Shown piece after piece: positions 1-11,482 of a stretch of 64,000 nucleotides of DNA. Each line of letters opens with the position of its first letter. Position 1 is the stretch's first letter. The position numbers were made by a program, and so were the translations under genes. Source of the DNA: Eutypa lata (lineage: Eukaryota > Ascomycota > Sordariomycetes > Xylariales > Diatrypaceae); the NCBI GenBank assembly GCA_022661535.1, contig JAKULF010000001.1, positions 3,534,001 to 3,598,000 on the forward strand, given 5' to 3'. The notes under the pieces are model-generated. The model had not been told where the DNA came from, did no database searches, and saw nothing but the letters and a program-made list of their open reading frames with translations.

Positions 1-1079
1 GCGCTCCCAATCGTTGCGATGTCAAGGTCCCAGAGAAAGGGGAGCAGTCGGCCGTAGACGAGCATCTCCTTCCATTGTTTTTGTGGTAGGAGCCGGGTAG
101 AATGACGAGGTAGGGCCGTCTTGGTGTTGAGGAATGACGTGATATGGTCTTGGAGTTCCTGCGGCAGCGCTAGGAAGCGCTCCTGGAATCCCTTGATCTC
201 GGGAGTCACCGGCTCTGGTGTAGGAACCTCCAAGTTATCTAGAAGCATATCTGTTAATCCCGGCGCATACACCGGATCAGCCATACACTACGCGTGTGTA
301 AATTAGTAAGTAGTTAACTAATGTCACCCATCTCCTTTTATATCGGACACACTCGTATAAGATTAAAAAAAGTAGACCTTCAAGGAGATACCTAAAGTAC
401 TTACCCAATGCTGAAAACCACCTCTAGGCAAGAACGAGTCCAACTCCACAAACTCATACGGCATGTAGTAAAGTTGATGCATCAAGACGTATTCGTTGAA
501 CTCGCCGGCCATGATCTCATTGTCGTGGGCGTCGAACCGCATGCGGAGGACCTTCCATAGAGTCCGCAGCGACCGGACGCGAACACCACCGCGCCACCGC
601 GCCGCCTCTATTACGCGCTCGGCGATGTCCACGCACGCCTCGTGCGCCGCGATGTAGTACGGCATGGAGGGGTTCGAGTCGCCGGGCCGGTTGCGGCCCG
701 AGTGGACGTTAGCTTGGACCCTAGTCCTGGTCCCGGGATCCGGATCCGGACCCGCCATCCCCTCTCGGTGATCGTTCACAACTGCACCGTCGCCGCGGTC
801 GCGTTCCAACAGCAGGAACTCATTGTTGTGGTGATCCTCGGTGCAGATTGCGCGGACCGTTTGAATATCCTGATCGGGTCCCTCCCGACGGAAGTCTAAT
901 CTTGGTATGTCCTTGCGCTTCCCCGCACGATAGTGCACCTCTAAAGTCTCGAACTCCTGGGCGGGGTCGTGAAGGAGCATGACTTGAGTCTGCCACCTTA
1001 GCTCGGGGGCCCAGGGCAGGCCCCCGCTGCTCGTGGGCTGTCGCAGGGGACCACCGCATATTGCGCAGAATAGCGGCAT
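1..1079 (-). CDS. F-box-like fungal protein, 3' end cut by window edge
   Basis: Two exons are visible: 405..1079 and 1..287 (it continues off the left edge). The 117-nt intron 288..404 has a GTAAGT donor, a TACTAAT-like branch and a TAG acceptor; the join is phase 0. The first exon holds a CAICGGP motif near the N-terminus and a conserved-looking stretch (YYIAAHEACVDIAERVI). The second exon carries an F-box-like helix, FLALPQELQDHITSFLN, typical of fungal F-box-like proteins that often recruit substrates to SCF ubiquitin ligases. That role is inferred from the family, not shown. I chose ATG 1079 (MPLFCAICGGP) because the in-frame extension to ATG 1262 is low in similarity to anything I recognise; 1262 remains possible. 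Gene-level confidence is moderate because the C-terminus is missing. Confidence 0.6.
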
Positions 1080-1977
1080 TGGGTTACTCACATCAGGCAG
1101 GGGAAGAGTAGGTAGGTACATGTATGCATGGTTAGCGTTTATAGGCAATGGTGCATCTATTTGGGATTTAGTGAGATAAGAATAGAGTTGGTGCCCATGT
1201 GATGATAATCCGGATTCCTGGGTTGCCAAGTAATTTTGTGTACTTAAAAGAAAGTCGGGCAATAATTGCCAGATGGGGGGTGATGCTCTGCACCCATCCG
1301 AGGGAATCTACCAATGGTTGAACTGGCCGACTCTCTATGTGAGACGGGGCGATGGGGGCGATGCGGCCGCCTAATGCAACGGTGATGACAGGAAATTTAA
1401 CCGCTAAAGCTAGCGTGGGAAGTGGCTGCTTGTGGCTGCTTATAATTACCTAGTACCCCCCTTTTTATATTGCCTGCGAATAAGTCCCTATGATAGTACT
1501 ATTTCACATCATTCATTACATGTGGCTGATTTCATGAAATGAGTTAATAGCAATTGTCTTTCATTAACTAGTTTTTGTGTATCACTATCACTATCACGTC
1601 ATTTGTGTTGTTATTCAAGTCATACCAATGTCAATGCAAAACAGCAACTTGAGACAGCCTGGTCACCATCCTAGCGTGATTCTGAAAATACACATCGGAA
1701 GCTAAAACTGCGGCTGAGGTTACATCCACCAATCATAGAAATTCGATTAAGGCTGAGATCTGTAGTGGTGGCAACTGTTTTGCCTTGCAGCCCTCGAGCA
1801 CCGTGAAATTAATGCGATTATGTAGGATGGTTGGTCAGCGTTGGGGGCCGAAACGCCCACCTCAAGGCTGGGCGACTTGGTCCTCTTAAAAGCATCAAGC
1901 TGCCGCTCATCTTTACCAAATAAGAAATACAGTTGCTAAATTATTCACTCCTCTACTTCCTGAAGTAGCATTTCCAG
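1080..1977. other. intergenic region
   Basis: No convincing gene. It may hold the 5' leader of the F-box-like gene (an in-frame ATG lies at 1262) and the promoter of the HET-like gene. AT-rich patches lie around 1440-1640. Nothing else recognised. Confidence 0.5.
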
Positions 1978-4739
1978 ATGGTCGGAATGGATAACACTTC
2001 ACACAGCCAGCACCTGCTAGAGGACACAGGGGACAATGCAATGCTTGCTCAGGAGAGCAACCAAATGTTCGAACATGCACCCAGTTCTCCCCACATGATT
2101 GTCCCGAGTGCGCGGGTGGAGGCCACCCCTAGAACTCTACGCCACCGTGATGGCTTCGGAAGACTCACGGAGATTCTATATAAGACACGAGATGACTACT
2201 ATCTACGTCCAAAAGACGGTCGTCTCGATATACTTCGGGTTCAGCGAAGCGATCGTCTCTCTAATCCATCGCCTGTAATCATGGAAGTTATCCGGTATGT
2301 TTAGGCTCTTTTTTCGAAGTCCAGATCGGGCTCTCCTCGATCCCCTTTCTTTCTGTTGTGTAATTCCTACGTTAGATGTCGTTATTGTATTGCAAATGCA
2401 GCCGCGGTGATTATACTAAGACGATCGACAAGCTACCAAGCCCAGGAACTAACGTGACAATAGTATCATGTACTCCGGGATGATCAGCTCCGACTCATGG
2501 GGTGATAGCGACCAACCGAATAGATCATCAGGTAGCTGGAAAGTTGTAGCCAAGTGGATACCAGGCTCCATCGTCGTGGCAATCCTCCTGTTCTTCCCTT
2601 CGAATCTGGCAGGTGAGACCCGGAACTACGGAAAATACGATCCAGTCCTGTACCGGGAATGGCGTTACGCCAAAATCGCAAGGAATGCTTTCGAAGGCGA
2701 GGCCTCGGCCACGACCCAGAACGAGGAAATAAAACCTCTTATGAGGGACGAAGAAGAGGCCATTGACATGCCAGCTTATCCTCCGACGAGAAGCTATGAA
2801 TCCTTAGAGACCAGCTCGACAGTGACCTCATGGCCGGCGGCGAAGTCCCCTGGACATACTGTGATGAAGCGTGAATTGGGGCCGAAGTTCCTTTGTTTCG
2901 TATTTCAAGAAGCAAACGGAGACCTGACAGTGTGTAATTCCTAGGGTTGTGTTTTCATCACGCCAGATACCTAGCATGGTCTTTTGAACTGCTTGCAAAA
3001 TGATTTAAATAGAACAAGTACTAACCTCAGACACACAGTACCGCGTGATGTCCGTACCAGAATACATCGACAACTCCACAGCCAAGACAGATCCAGATTA
3101 TGTTTTTGTCTCCTATACGCGAAAGCAATTTTGTGTTGCCACAGACGAAGAGTTGGACGGCTGGGATCTCTCCGAAGAAAGGCGTTATAGCTATAAGGCC
3201 CAGGCGCCCATAGATAGAGCCAACCTCATCCAATACGGCATTCGCGCTGCTCAGAAGGCAGGCGTACCGGCATTCTGGCTCGATTTCGAATGTCTCCAGC
3301 CAGAGATGGAAATGGGCAAGATGGCCCAAACCATACCCGATGTCTACCGCATATGTGATATCGTGCGGACTGCCAGTTCCCTCGTTATCGTCCGGGGGCC
3401 TTCTATAGACAACAAGCGTGAACCGCCTAGCCCCAGCAACAAGGCGGCCTGGCTTCGCCTATGGGGCGAGCGGCTGTGGACAGTCCCCGAGGCCCTCCTA
3501 TGTCCATCATACGTAATCGACATCTACACAGCTGGGGAGCACGGCGATCCCGAACCGGTATTGAAACGCCGGCTCGCAGCCCGCGCTTGGGTAGACGCGG
3601 ATAACATGCGGCAGCTGATCGACCACTACGAGGCATCGATCCACCTGACACCCCTCGAGCTCGTCAGCATAGCTCTGGAAGGACTCCAATGGCGCAAGAC
3701 GGACATGTTCACGCCGGGCGACGCGTCCTATGCCCTGATGGGTCTGCTGCGCCGGAGACCCGAGGTCAACACGAAGGACTCGGATTTCGAGGCCTTCGCG
3801 CGCCTTTCCATAGCCAACGACAGTGACATGCTCCTCGAGCGACTGCTGTGCATGCAGCCGGCGCGACATGGTGCGCCTTGGCACGAGATTAAAGACGCGT
3901 GGGATGCTCGGCTCTGGGACATCGAGCCCCATTGCCAGATCGCCGGCATAGTGGACAACCGGACGGTGACCCTCGACGGCGCCTACGGTGCCACTATCCG
4001 GTGGCACAGCCTGAAGCCCGTGGCCTTCTTCAAGCGTAGCACCGTGTGGCGAACCATATCGATCGTGATTATACGAGCCATCCCCGCGTACCTGATCATG
4101 GGCATCGCCTTGCTAGCCGCCGGTGTGGCATTCCAGCAGATATCGTCGTCCGGGGGTTACTTTGATTCCTACTACAGCAAGCGCTCATCCTCCAGTGGAA
4201 ACCCGTTCGTCGTAGCCGGTGCTATCATAACGGCGTTTGCGGGGCTGATGATGATGGGGGCCCCTGCTTGGCTCTTCAATCTCTATAGGGGCAAGTTCTG
4301 GTCTACCCAGGCTTGGTTCTTCGGCATGTCGGGTATCCCGGACCTGGGGTACGTTGAGCAGTGTCTTTTCGGGATGAACTGTGGACGACTGCAGTGGAGT
4401 GCCGCGGGGAGTCTGGTCTCCCGCCACGAAGCTCGCTACGGTGAGCGCAGGGGCTTGCCTCCGCAGGCAGTGGGGTCGGGCTCACTGAAAGTCTATACCA
4501 TCATCGACACGTTCACATTGACTGCAACGGCATTCTATGCCGAGAAGCCACCATCGGTTGTGCTGGTATGTGGCCGGGAGGGTGGAATGCAGAGAGCGGT
4601 ACTGTGTTCTTATGACTGGAAAACACAGACATTCTGTAAGGAGACCGTGCTGAGGATGAAAACTTTGGTCCTAGAGCGGATGTCGCGCGTTGACAGGTTC
4701 CGTTTCTGTCTTAGCAAGGATGGCCGCGAACCTAACTAG
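1978..4739 (+). CDS. HET-like domain membrane protein
   Basis: Three exons, 1978..2294, 2464..2929 and 3039..4739, join in frame to 827 residues. Intron 1 has donor GTATGT and an excellent branch/acceptor (AACTAACGTGACAATAG); intron 2 uses a weaker GTGTGT donor with branch TACTAAC. From about residue 265 the protein resembles a diverged heterokaryon-incompatibility (HET) domain: VFVSYTRKQF, FWLDFECLQPE (matching the usual W-D-ICINQ block), VYRICDIVRTASSLVIV, and LWGERLWTVPEALL, followed by DASYALMGLL. Two hydrophobic helices follow (TISIVIIRAIPAYLIMGIAL and VVAGAIITAFAGLMMMGA), and exon 2 has another (WIPGSIVVAILLFF). HET proteins act in non-self recognition and cell death. A membrane-anchored HET-like protein is inferred here; its trigger is unknown. 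The domain call is by motif order only. Confidence 0.7.
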
Positions 4740-5574
4740 CAGGTGCCTATTTTACAGTGAGCAATAGGTATGGGTCTAATGATTGAGTTGGAATGGGGGG
4801 GGGGAGAGTACACATTAGGCTTATCTCTGTCTATGCATTTAATATTTACAAAAAAATATGTTTCTAGATTTTTGGCATAAATGTCTATTCTAAGTCGACC
4901 CATTAGGCGTCTACACATTTTGGTAAGACACCTACTACGGTAGGCGATTAATCACAATACCCTCGACTGAGACACACCCGTGAGATTCCAACATTCCGAA
5001 ATATAATTCACTTACCTATGAAGACACCTGAAATCGTCTAAATCCAGATGTTATTCCAAGTTGAGTCAGTGCATGATTGGAATTAGTTAATTTCCTCAGT
5101 TTGTTGAGTTTCTCATCTAGTCTTTGACTTTAAGTAGTGGACCAATTGGAAAGTGTGCCATAATAAGTTAGACAAGGAGATATATTTGCTAAAATAAATG
5201 CGTTAGGGTAACCTGGAGATGGTGGCAAGGGCCTTATAACTGAGAATTCGTTGACGGACTATGAAATCAGGGGGGCGGAAAAAGGGGTTTAAACATATCA
5301 GTAACCTATCAGAATGGTAAACCAGGTGAGGTTATACGATGGCTTCATGTAGGCAGGAATGTTTCAATATACTGTATTGATTCAAAGAACAACCGCAACT
5401 CATTATCTGAAGCAGTCCATATCGAATTTAAGCCAAGATGTGTCAATAAGTGGTTCTGCGATTTCGGAGAGCTGCTTAGTTACTTATCTCACCTATACAG
5501 CTAATACTGCCTCCAACGGAACTATTTATCAAGTTATTAGTCTTAATATTTCTTGATATTTGACGTCCCTGACG
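4740..5574. other. intergenic region
   Basis: AT-rich spacer between two genes on the + strand. It has a poly-G run near 4795-4804 and no supported gene. It presumably contains the terminator of the HET-like gene and the promoter of the M20 peptidase. Confidence 0.5.
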
Positions 5575-6912
5575 ATGGACGAATCCATCAAATCATCCCT
5601 CGTAGACTTCATCAAAAGCCAAAAATCAACTCTAATCAGCACCACCCAAACCCTCGTGCGCGCAGCGTCTCCGAATCCGCCCGGCGATGTCTCGGCAGTT
5701 GCAACTGCAGCCATATCATTAATCAAGGAACATATACCATCTGCCCAAGTATCAACATACGAGACCGCGCCGGGCATCACTAGTGTCGTAGCCGTGATCC
5801 GGAGTTCTGCCTCCATCCTTGATGGCGAAAAGGCCAAGTCCGCCGGGAAGCGCCTCATCTTCAGCGGGCACCTGGACACATACCCCACCGGCGATGAATC
5901 CTCATGGACAGTTCCCCCGCTCTCCGGTGCCCTCTCCACAGACGGCACGCGGCTGTACGGGCGCGGAGCCGCCGACATGAAGGGCGGCATCGCGGCATCT
6001 CTCGTCGCGATGCTCGCCCTAGCCGGACCACAGCATCAGGGGGCGTGGCACGGTGAAATAGTGCTTGCCCTCGCGGGCGACGAGGAGACTATGGGTACCT
6101 TGGGCACGAGCTGGCTGCTTGATAATGTCCCTGCCTTGGGTACTACTAATGACGATGAGAGGGGGGTTAAAAACGACGTCGCTATGATCTGCGGAGATGC
6201 CGGCTCGCCCCGGGTGGTACGCGTCGGTGAAAAGGGTCTCCTGTGGCTAGAGATCCGGGCCTCCGGACGATCGGCACACGGGGCGCACGTGCATCGTGGG
6301 ACGAACGCAATCGACGGCCTGCTAAGAGCGGTGGGCACGGTCAAGCAGACGCTAGAGGATCTTCCCATCTCGATACCACAGGAGGTCGACGAGGCAATCG
6401 CTTCGGCGAAACCTGTCTCAGAGCCCCTTTCTGGAGAGGGGGAGGCGAACACGCTACGGAGGGTTACTGTAAATATAGGAAAGATAGATGGAGGAACATC
6501 CATGAACCTCGTACCTTCTTCTGCGCGAGCCGGGATGGATATTCGACTTCCTGTTGGTGTCTCTACGGATGAGATACTAGAAGCTATTCGCTCATGTCTT
6601 TATTCTGTTGAGGGAATTTCGTTTCACGTTTTACGGAGCTACGACCCCACGTGGACATCTCCGAAGGAAAATATTGCGAGACATGCCCTAGTAGCCGCGA
6701 GGTCCGTTGTTGGATCAGATGCGGTGGCCAATTTACGGGTTGGGGCATCAGACTCGCGACTTTTTCGCCAAAAGGGAATACCTTCCGTGGTGGTTGGATT
6801 GACACCATATAATATGGGAGCGCCGGACGAACACCTTATAGTCGAGGAGCTATGTCAAGTAGCACAAATCCATGCCCTGGCTGCTTTAGAGTTTCTACAG
6901 TGCAGCCCCTAA
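5575..6912 (+). CDS. M20 family zinc metallopeptidase (ArgE/DapE/CPG2-like)
   Basis: Single exon, 445 residues, the usual size for the family. The start is ATG 5575; the open frame extends 15 nt further upstream only with a TTG codon. The di-zinc site is complete: H99 and D101 in SGHLDT, bridging D134 in GRGAADMKGG, catalytic E170 and metal-binding E171 in GDEET, D208 in CGDAG, and a C-terminal His in GAPDEH. A dimerisation-type lid segment (GRSAHGAHVHRGTNAID) lies in the middle. Such enzymes hydrolyse N-acyl amino acids, small peptides or carbamates. The substrate cannot be read from sequence, and DapE itself is unlikely because fungi do not make lysine through diaminopimelate. No signal peptide is seen, so a cytosolic location is inferred. 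Confidence 0.9.
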   Translation: MDESIKSSLVDFIKSQKSTLISTTQTLVRAASPNPPGDVSAVATAAISLIKEHIPSAQVSTYETAPGITSVVAVIRSSASILDGEKAKSAGKRLIFSGHLDTYPTGDESSWTVPPLSGALSTDGTRLYGRGAADMKGGIAASLVAMLALAGPQHQGAWHGEIVLALAGDEETMGTLGTSWLLDNVPALGTTNDDERGVKNDVAMICGDAGSPRVVRVGEKGLLWLEIRASGRSAHGAHVHRGTNAIDGLLRAVGTVKQTLEDLPISIPQEVDEAIASAKPVSEPLSGEGEANTLRRVTVNIGKIDGGTSMNLVPSSARAGMDIRLPVGVSTDEILEAIRSCLYSVEGISFHVLRSYDPTWTSPKENIARHALVAARSVVGSDAVANLRVGASDSRLFRQKGIPSVVVGLTPYNMGAPDEHLIVEELCQVAQIHALAALEFLQCSP

Positions 6913-7342
6913 CAGCTATGTATAATCTAGAAACGGCAATGATGCAAGCATCGGGCGGAGAAGCTTAGGGATAGTGCTTTTATTAATAATGAAAAATGAT
7001 CACTCATTCTGTATAATTGAAGCGAAAAATACCCTTTAGTGAGAACAGCCGAGTTGCCACCTAGTAACCGAAGCAATCTCATGGATACAAGATGGAAAAG
7101 CTTTCCTGAGAATCTACTTGTCAGGGGATACTAGAATAGACTAAGCGGGAAGCTCCGTCTCCTTCCTATTACTCTGTGATGCACTATAACCTGACACTCT
7201 AGCTGCTGGATCTGGCAAGGTATCAGGTACTCTGTGCCATCCTTTCAAATATGTGGTTCTCCCGAGCCGTGATAAACAATCCGGATGCTTCTCGGGCGCT
7301 GGGAAAATTGGTACAGAACAAGTTTCATCTCATCTATTGGAT
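6913..7342. other. convergent intergenic region
   Basis: Shared 3' region between the M20 peptidase (+) and the FunK1 kinase (-). No gene, RNA or repeat recognised. Confidence 0.5.
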
Positions 7343-9163
7343 CTATCTTCCACCTTCGAAAGGAATCGCCTCTTCGAATACGCGTATCATTTCATCGTAG
7401 AGCCTATCTACAGCTTCAGGCGAGCCGTCAGTCCCTGTCCAAAGTAACCCATCCCGTAGGGGAAATAGAATTTGGCGTAGCTGTTCGGCAAGCGACTTGA
7501 GTGAGTGGAATTCGGGAGTAAATTCCTCCAAAAGATTCTGGAAGCTCTCCTGACCCATATCAAGAGACTTGCGTACCGCTAGTTCGTTCCAGTCACCATT
7601 GCTCCATTGTCGAAGTCTGCTTGTTTCTGGGGGATTATCTGTGTGGTTTGTTATGATTGTCCATAGGAAAACGTAAAGGAAGGACTCTAGGTCGTGCCGA
7701 TAAGTATGATATTCACTCTTGAGTACGCCAATGGCCATAAATGGTCTGGTGCCAGTAATCCCAGGCTCTGTTCTCAACCCTTCGGCGACCTCTATTGCAG
7801 AATCGAGGTCTATCAAGATCCCCTTAGGCTTTCCTTCATCCTGGCTATCTAGAATGATCATGTTCCCTGGCGATATGTCCTGATGAAGAATCTTGGCGTC
7901 GTAATAGAGTGACCGGTGACACTTGATAGCATCACGAAACACTTGAAGCAACTCTGTCAAAGACTGAAAAGTGTAAAGGGGTCTGCCCACAGGAGAAGTA
8001 ACAATGCAAGCAAGGATGCGATTTTGAAAGAAGTTGTCTGTTTCTTCTGTATATTCAGCAAGTCCGTCGACATTGCAAATAACTTCCTGTCCCTGCTCTT
8101 TAATGCTTCTACGTCTCTCGCGAAAGTTCGTCTTGGCGAACTTTCTGTGTGTTCCCCACCGGAGACCTCGACGTAGATTTGCCGTACTTTCAACTTCTTT
8201 ATAGTAGTCAAGGGAGATAGCACCCCAGGCGCCTTTATTCTTGGCTAGTTTTAAAAGTTCGTCCTCCGGACGCTCCCTGGCCCAACGCCATTTAAACTTC
8301 AATACGTAGTTCCATTGATTCGAATCAGGTATTCTAGCCCGGTAACAAGTTGTCCCGGTGCCAACAAGGCCTTCACGGGACGCAATTGGCTGGCTTTCAA
8401 GATAGAGCTTTCCCAAAGAGGGTACCACCGCGTTATCAAGGATAATGTAGCTACCATTCTTATCCGTCTCAATGATGTTGATTTTCCCGAGCTCTTGGTC
8501 CGTCATCCGTTGGTAGCTGAGAATAATAGAGAGAAGCTGGATGAAATCCTTCCGAACATCGAACACATCGCTACAATATAAGCCAGATCGATCAAAAACC
8601 CAGAGTTCGATCAGTGAACCGCGAATATAGAAGCCATGTAAGAAGAGCCGCGAAGGCTGACTGGCGAAGACCTGGTGTGCGGACCGGCAAAGACGTAATA
8701 GTCCATCTTGGTAATAAACGTAATCACCTTGGTGACACTGGCCAATGACCTGAACACAGTCCCATTTCGTCTGTACGTCAGGGGCTGGCAAAGTCGGTAT
8801 GGTCAAGAGGAGACATGCACTGTCGTCAGCATTATCGTGACCGGGTGGTATATTGTCGGTAGATATATGCCACGAGCCTCGGGCGCCGTCAAACTCCCGC
8901 GATACATAGTCGGAAAACCATTGTAAGAAATTGTCGGGTGATGGAAGAGCTGGTGGAACAGCACAGCGACTACTAGCTCTTCCGGCTGCCTGGATTTCCA
9001 ATAAAGCACCTTGGTGGGTGTATTGAAAGTCACCAAAGTACCTTTTGATAAATCCGCCCATGGGCCCGTGGAGGCGACCATCTATGTTGTCAAGGATATC
9101 TTGGTCGTCTGTTGCGGAGGCTGGTGGAGCTGGCAGACGATCTACCGCCAGGTGATTCTCCAT
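7343..9163 (-). CDS. fungal-specific FunK1-type protein kinase
   Basis: Single exon of 606 residues starting at ATG 9163; the two codons upstream in frame begin with TTG and are not needed. The C-terminal half has the FunK1 kinase signature: a lysine-bearing strand (YVLKFKWRW), the catalytic loop LHQDISPGNMII near residue 427 (HQD in place of HRD, with N retained), and the metal-binding ILIDLDSA (DLD in place of DFG). These are followed by GTRPFMAIGVL and YRHDLESFLYVFLWTI, the usual FunK1 block after the activation segment. FunK1 kinases are expanded in multicellular fungi, and their substrates are largely unknown. The N-terminal 250 residues match no motif I know. The next gene is 1 kb away and divergent, so the two share only a promoter region. 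Confidence 0.85.
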   Translation of the reverse strand: MENHLAVDRLPAPPASATDDQDILDNIDGRLHGPMGGFIKRYFGDFQYTHQGALLEIQAAGRASSRCAVPPALPSPDNFLQWFSDYVSREFDGARGSWHISTDNIPPGHDNADDSACLLLTIPTLPAPDVQTKWDCVQVIGQCHQGDYVYYQDGLLRLCRSAHQVFASQPSRLFLHGFYIRGSLIELWVFDRSGLYCSDVFDVRKDFIQLLSIILSYQRMTDQELGKINIIETDKNGSYIILDNAVVPSLGKLYLESQPIASREGLVGTGTTCYRARIPDSNQWNYVLKFKWRWARERPEDELLKLAKNKGAWGAISLDYYKEVESTANLRRGLRWGTHRKFAKTNFRERRRSIKEQGQEVICNVDGLAEYTEETDNFFQNRILACIVTSPVGRPLYTFQSLTELLQVFRDAIKCHRSLYYDAKILHQDISPGNMIILDSQDEGKPKGILIDLDSAIEVAEGLRTEPGITGTRPFMAIGVLKSEYHTYRHDLESFLYVFLWTIITNHTDNPPETSRLRQWSNGDWNELAVRKSLDMGQESFQNLLEEFTPEFHSLKSLAEQLRQILFPLRDGLLWTGTDGSPEAVDRLYDEMIRVFEEAIPFEGGR

Positions 9164-10070
9164 GGCCAATGGAATATCACACTGTGTAACGCGATGATCG
9201 TCGTCGTATGCGGAATTTCAGCCTGGTGCATCGAGTGCCACACAACTCCAAATGGTTTGCTAGTTTGAGAATTACGAGATGTCTGGTGCAGATTCGAAAT
9301 TCGTTATGTGGAAGGTTAATAGGACCAGTACACCCTTATGAAATCCTTGATGTTATAGTTATATGGTGCTAAAAAGAGGGATTTTAATGGAGGGAAGGCA
9401 ACCTTGCTAAGCCACTAAATAACCCCTACTGCACCGCGCCAAGAAATTAAGGCCTAAAAGATGAGGAGGCAAGCTGCGGCACAGCTGTGGCTGCGCAACC
9501 CACGACAACGAGGCCTAAGCGATTAAGCAACTTGCAATCATTTTCTCTCTCTTCCTTCTTCATGTTAATAATCTTCTCAGTGGATAGGCTACAGTGGCAA
9601 TACAACAGTTATTGGCTTCTCGCGCCGTATTATGTAGCAAGTACGGCCGGTATAATGCACTAGCTATAACATAATTACTACCGCGCCACTTGACGAAAAC
9701 CAAGCCTTGGAGATAAGTCAAGACTCAATGTGAAAATGCTAGCGGGCCAACATAAAGGGCCAACATGAAAAAAAGCAAACTAACCAAAATGGAAAAACCT
9801 ATCAGCAGATAAGGTATATTTATGGTGGTCTAAGTGATGGCATGAATGCCTCAAGTAGGGCCTCCAGAGGGTGATTTGAAACCTAGATTTCTAGATACCA
9901 ACAACATCGTAGTATAGTACAGACGATACTGACAGATGTAACAATACACCATAATTGCACACTAGAACCCGAAAAAAAGGACTCACTAAAAAATATGGAA
10001 AAACAACTAACCAACATAGAAAACCAACGGACTACATCTTGGCCAACTAGGGATATGCTGCGAAGACCGT
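9164..10070. other. divergent intergenic region
   Basis: Spacer between the FunK1 kinase (-) and the Cys/His-cluster protein (+). The 10-bp word GGGCCAACAT occurs twice, at 9744 and 9758, and related CTAACCAA..TGGAAAAAC words recur near 9780 and 9995-10020. No gene supported. Confidence 0.4.
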
Positions 10071-10152
10071 CTATAAAAGATGGGATAGCTGCTCTTGTCT
10101 TCTCAACATGAATTCCATCTCAGATCCCATCAACAGTTTCTCCACCCTTTGA
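10071..10152 (+). promoter_or_regulatory. TATA box and 14-codon upstream ORF
   Basis: TATAAAA at 10073 lies about 140 bp before the ATG at 10211. A short open frame (ATG 10108, stop TGA 10150-10152, 14 codons) lies between the two and would be in the 5' leader if transcription starts about 30 bp after the TATA box. Whether it is translated is unknown. Confidence 0.4.
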
Positions 10153-10210
10153 GTTGCCAAGTTTTATTAGACAACTATTGTCTCTTCAGCACTTCTCCTC
10201 TGGGAATACA

Positions 10211-10999
10211 ATGACCTCTCTCATCGATACCTTCGTGCTTTCCAGCACTTACAACACCTTGCCCTTAATTAGCCAAGTCGCCAAAGCACCCGAGGATCAC
10301 ACCCAAGATCTTGAAGACCTCCGCGAGTTGTTGAACAAACACAATGTCCCAAAGGGTGTCAGTGTCCGACTGATCCATAAGCACTTTGACACCACTGAGG
10401 GCGAAGTCATGGTTTTTGACAAGATTCCAGTCCCGGGACATGGGGTCGCTCAGATCATGAAGCCTATTGTGCCCCCAAACGATAACCAGCTCCGAGGCAT
10501 CCATTATTTTGTCGATGACAATGCGTCTCTCCAGGCCTACGAGTATGGAAACTTTGAGGTACCAGATATGAGTAGCTTTGAGCCGTTCCTTGCCGAGTTC
10601 TGTAGCCTCGTTTCCGAGCGCGGTCTGCAGCGCAAATTTGGGCTAAAGCTTCAGCATGAGGATGATACGGACCAGACAGGATGGACCGAGTACGAGCTCC
10701 ACACGAAGCGCGGCACCATCATGTTTCCGGATGGCATGCCCATGCCTAATGGGGATAGTGACTACAGTGTCACCACAGAGTGGAAGGCGATCTTCAATGA
10801 ACTCCCGAGAACTTGCAAGCATACTACGACCTGTAGACACGGAAGCAGCACCTGCAAACACTGCAAACACTGCAACAACCATCCCAGCGAGAATCTTACC
10901 AACTATGGTGATGAGACCGGCTTTTGCCTGGGTGGGCAAAGGATTATGCCGGGAACTCAAGTCTATGATGTCGTCGATCGAATTATTGCCGCGTTTTAG
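10211..10999 (+). CDS. fungal protein of unknown function with Cys/His cluster
   Basis: Single exon, 262 residues from ATG 10211; the frame upstream is open only from a TTG. The N-terminal two thirds (GVSVRLIHKHFDTTEGEVMV, RGIHYFVDDNASLQAYEYGN) look like a compact globular domain that I cannot assign to a named family. The C-terminal part has three CKH and one CRH unit in the order C-x5-C-x6-C-x2-C-x2-C with interleaved histidines, then FCLGGQRIMPGT. The cluster could bind zinc or another metal; that is inference from Cys/His density only. No signal peptide or membrane helix is seen. The product length and clean open frame support a real gene. Confidence 0.65.
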   Translation: MTSLIDTFVLSSTYNTLPLISQVAKAPEDHTQDLEDLRELLNKHNVPKGVSVRLIHKHFDTTEGEVMVFDKIPVPGHGVAQIMKPIVPPNDNQLRGIHYFVDDNASLQAYEYGNFEVPDMSSFEPFLAEFCSLVSERGLQRKFGLKLQHEDDTDQTGWTEYELHTKRGTIMFPDGMPMPNGDSDYSVTTEWKAIFNELPRTCKHTTTCRHGSSTCKHCKHCNNHPSENLTNYGDETGFCLGGQRIMPGTQVYDVVDRIIAAF

Positions 11000-11482
11000 T
11001 TGGAGAATGGTGGACTTTTTTCGATCTCGTTTCTTTTGTGTTAATATAGTCTGTGGTGGGGATGGAACGTCAGCCACATACTGACCCAACTTCTCCTAGA
11101 ACTTCTTGGAGTATCTATAGGAATACAATCGCTTGCAACCCCTTTTATTATGTTATGCCGGTGGCTTAACCTCCATGTTGAAACGGGTTATATCCTAGTC
11201 GTAGCTTTGCTGATCCTCGACTACTTTAATCAAGGCCCTTGTGTATAATTGTATTTTGGTCTTCGTAGGTTGTTACCCATCGGGGTGTTAAGTAACTTGC
11301 TAAAGTCATCCCTGGAGAAGTAATGTTCAGGTCATAAAAATGTTCATCAAAACGTAAAAATGAGTTGTTGATATTTCGAGAAAATCTTAAAAGGGGTTCC
11401 TACTGTGTCGCATTGACTCCAAACTGGACGATATCGCAATCACAAATAAATTTACCCTAATCCTTCGAAACCTTCAAATCCT
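11000..11482. other. convergent intergenic region
   Basis: Shared 3' region between the Cys/His-cluster protein (+) and the kinase-YTH gene (-). No gene or repeat recognised. Confidence 0.5.

Noticed and set aside
743..756. Shared GATCCGGATCCG word in the F-box gene and in COG3 (near 22855)
   Set aside because: Both encode a short Pro-Asp repeat in frame, so it is coincidental codon use rather than a dispersed repeat.
4795..4804. Poly-G run as a quadruplex regulator
   Set aside because: A single G run cannot form an intramolecular quadruplex, and nothing nearby supports function.
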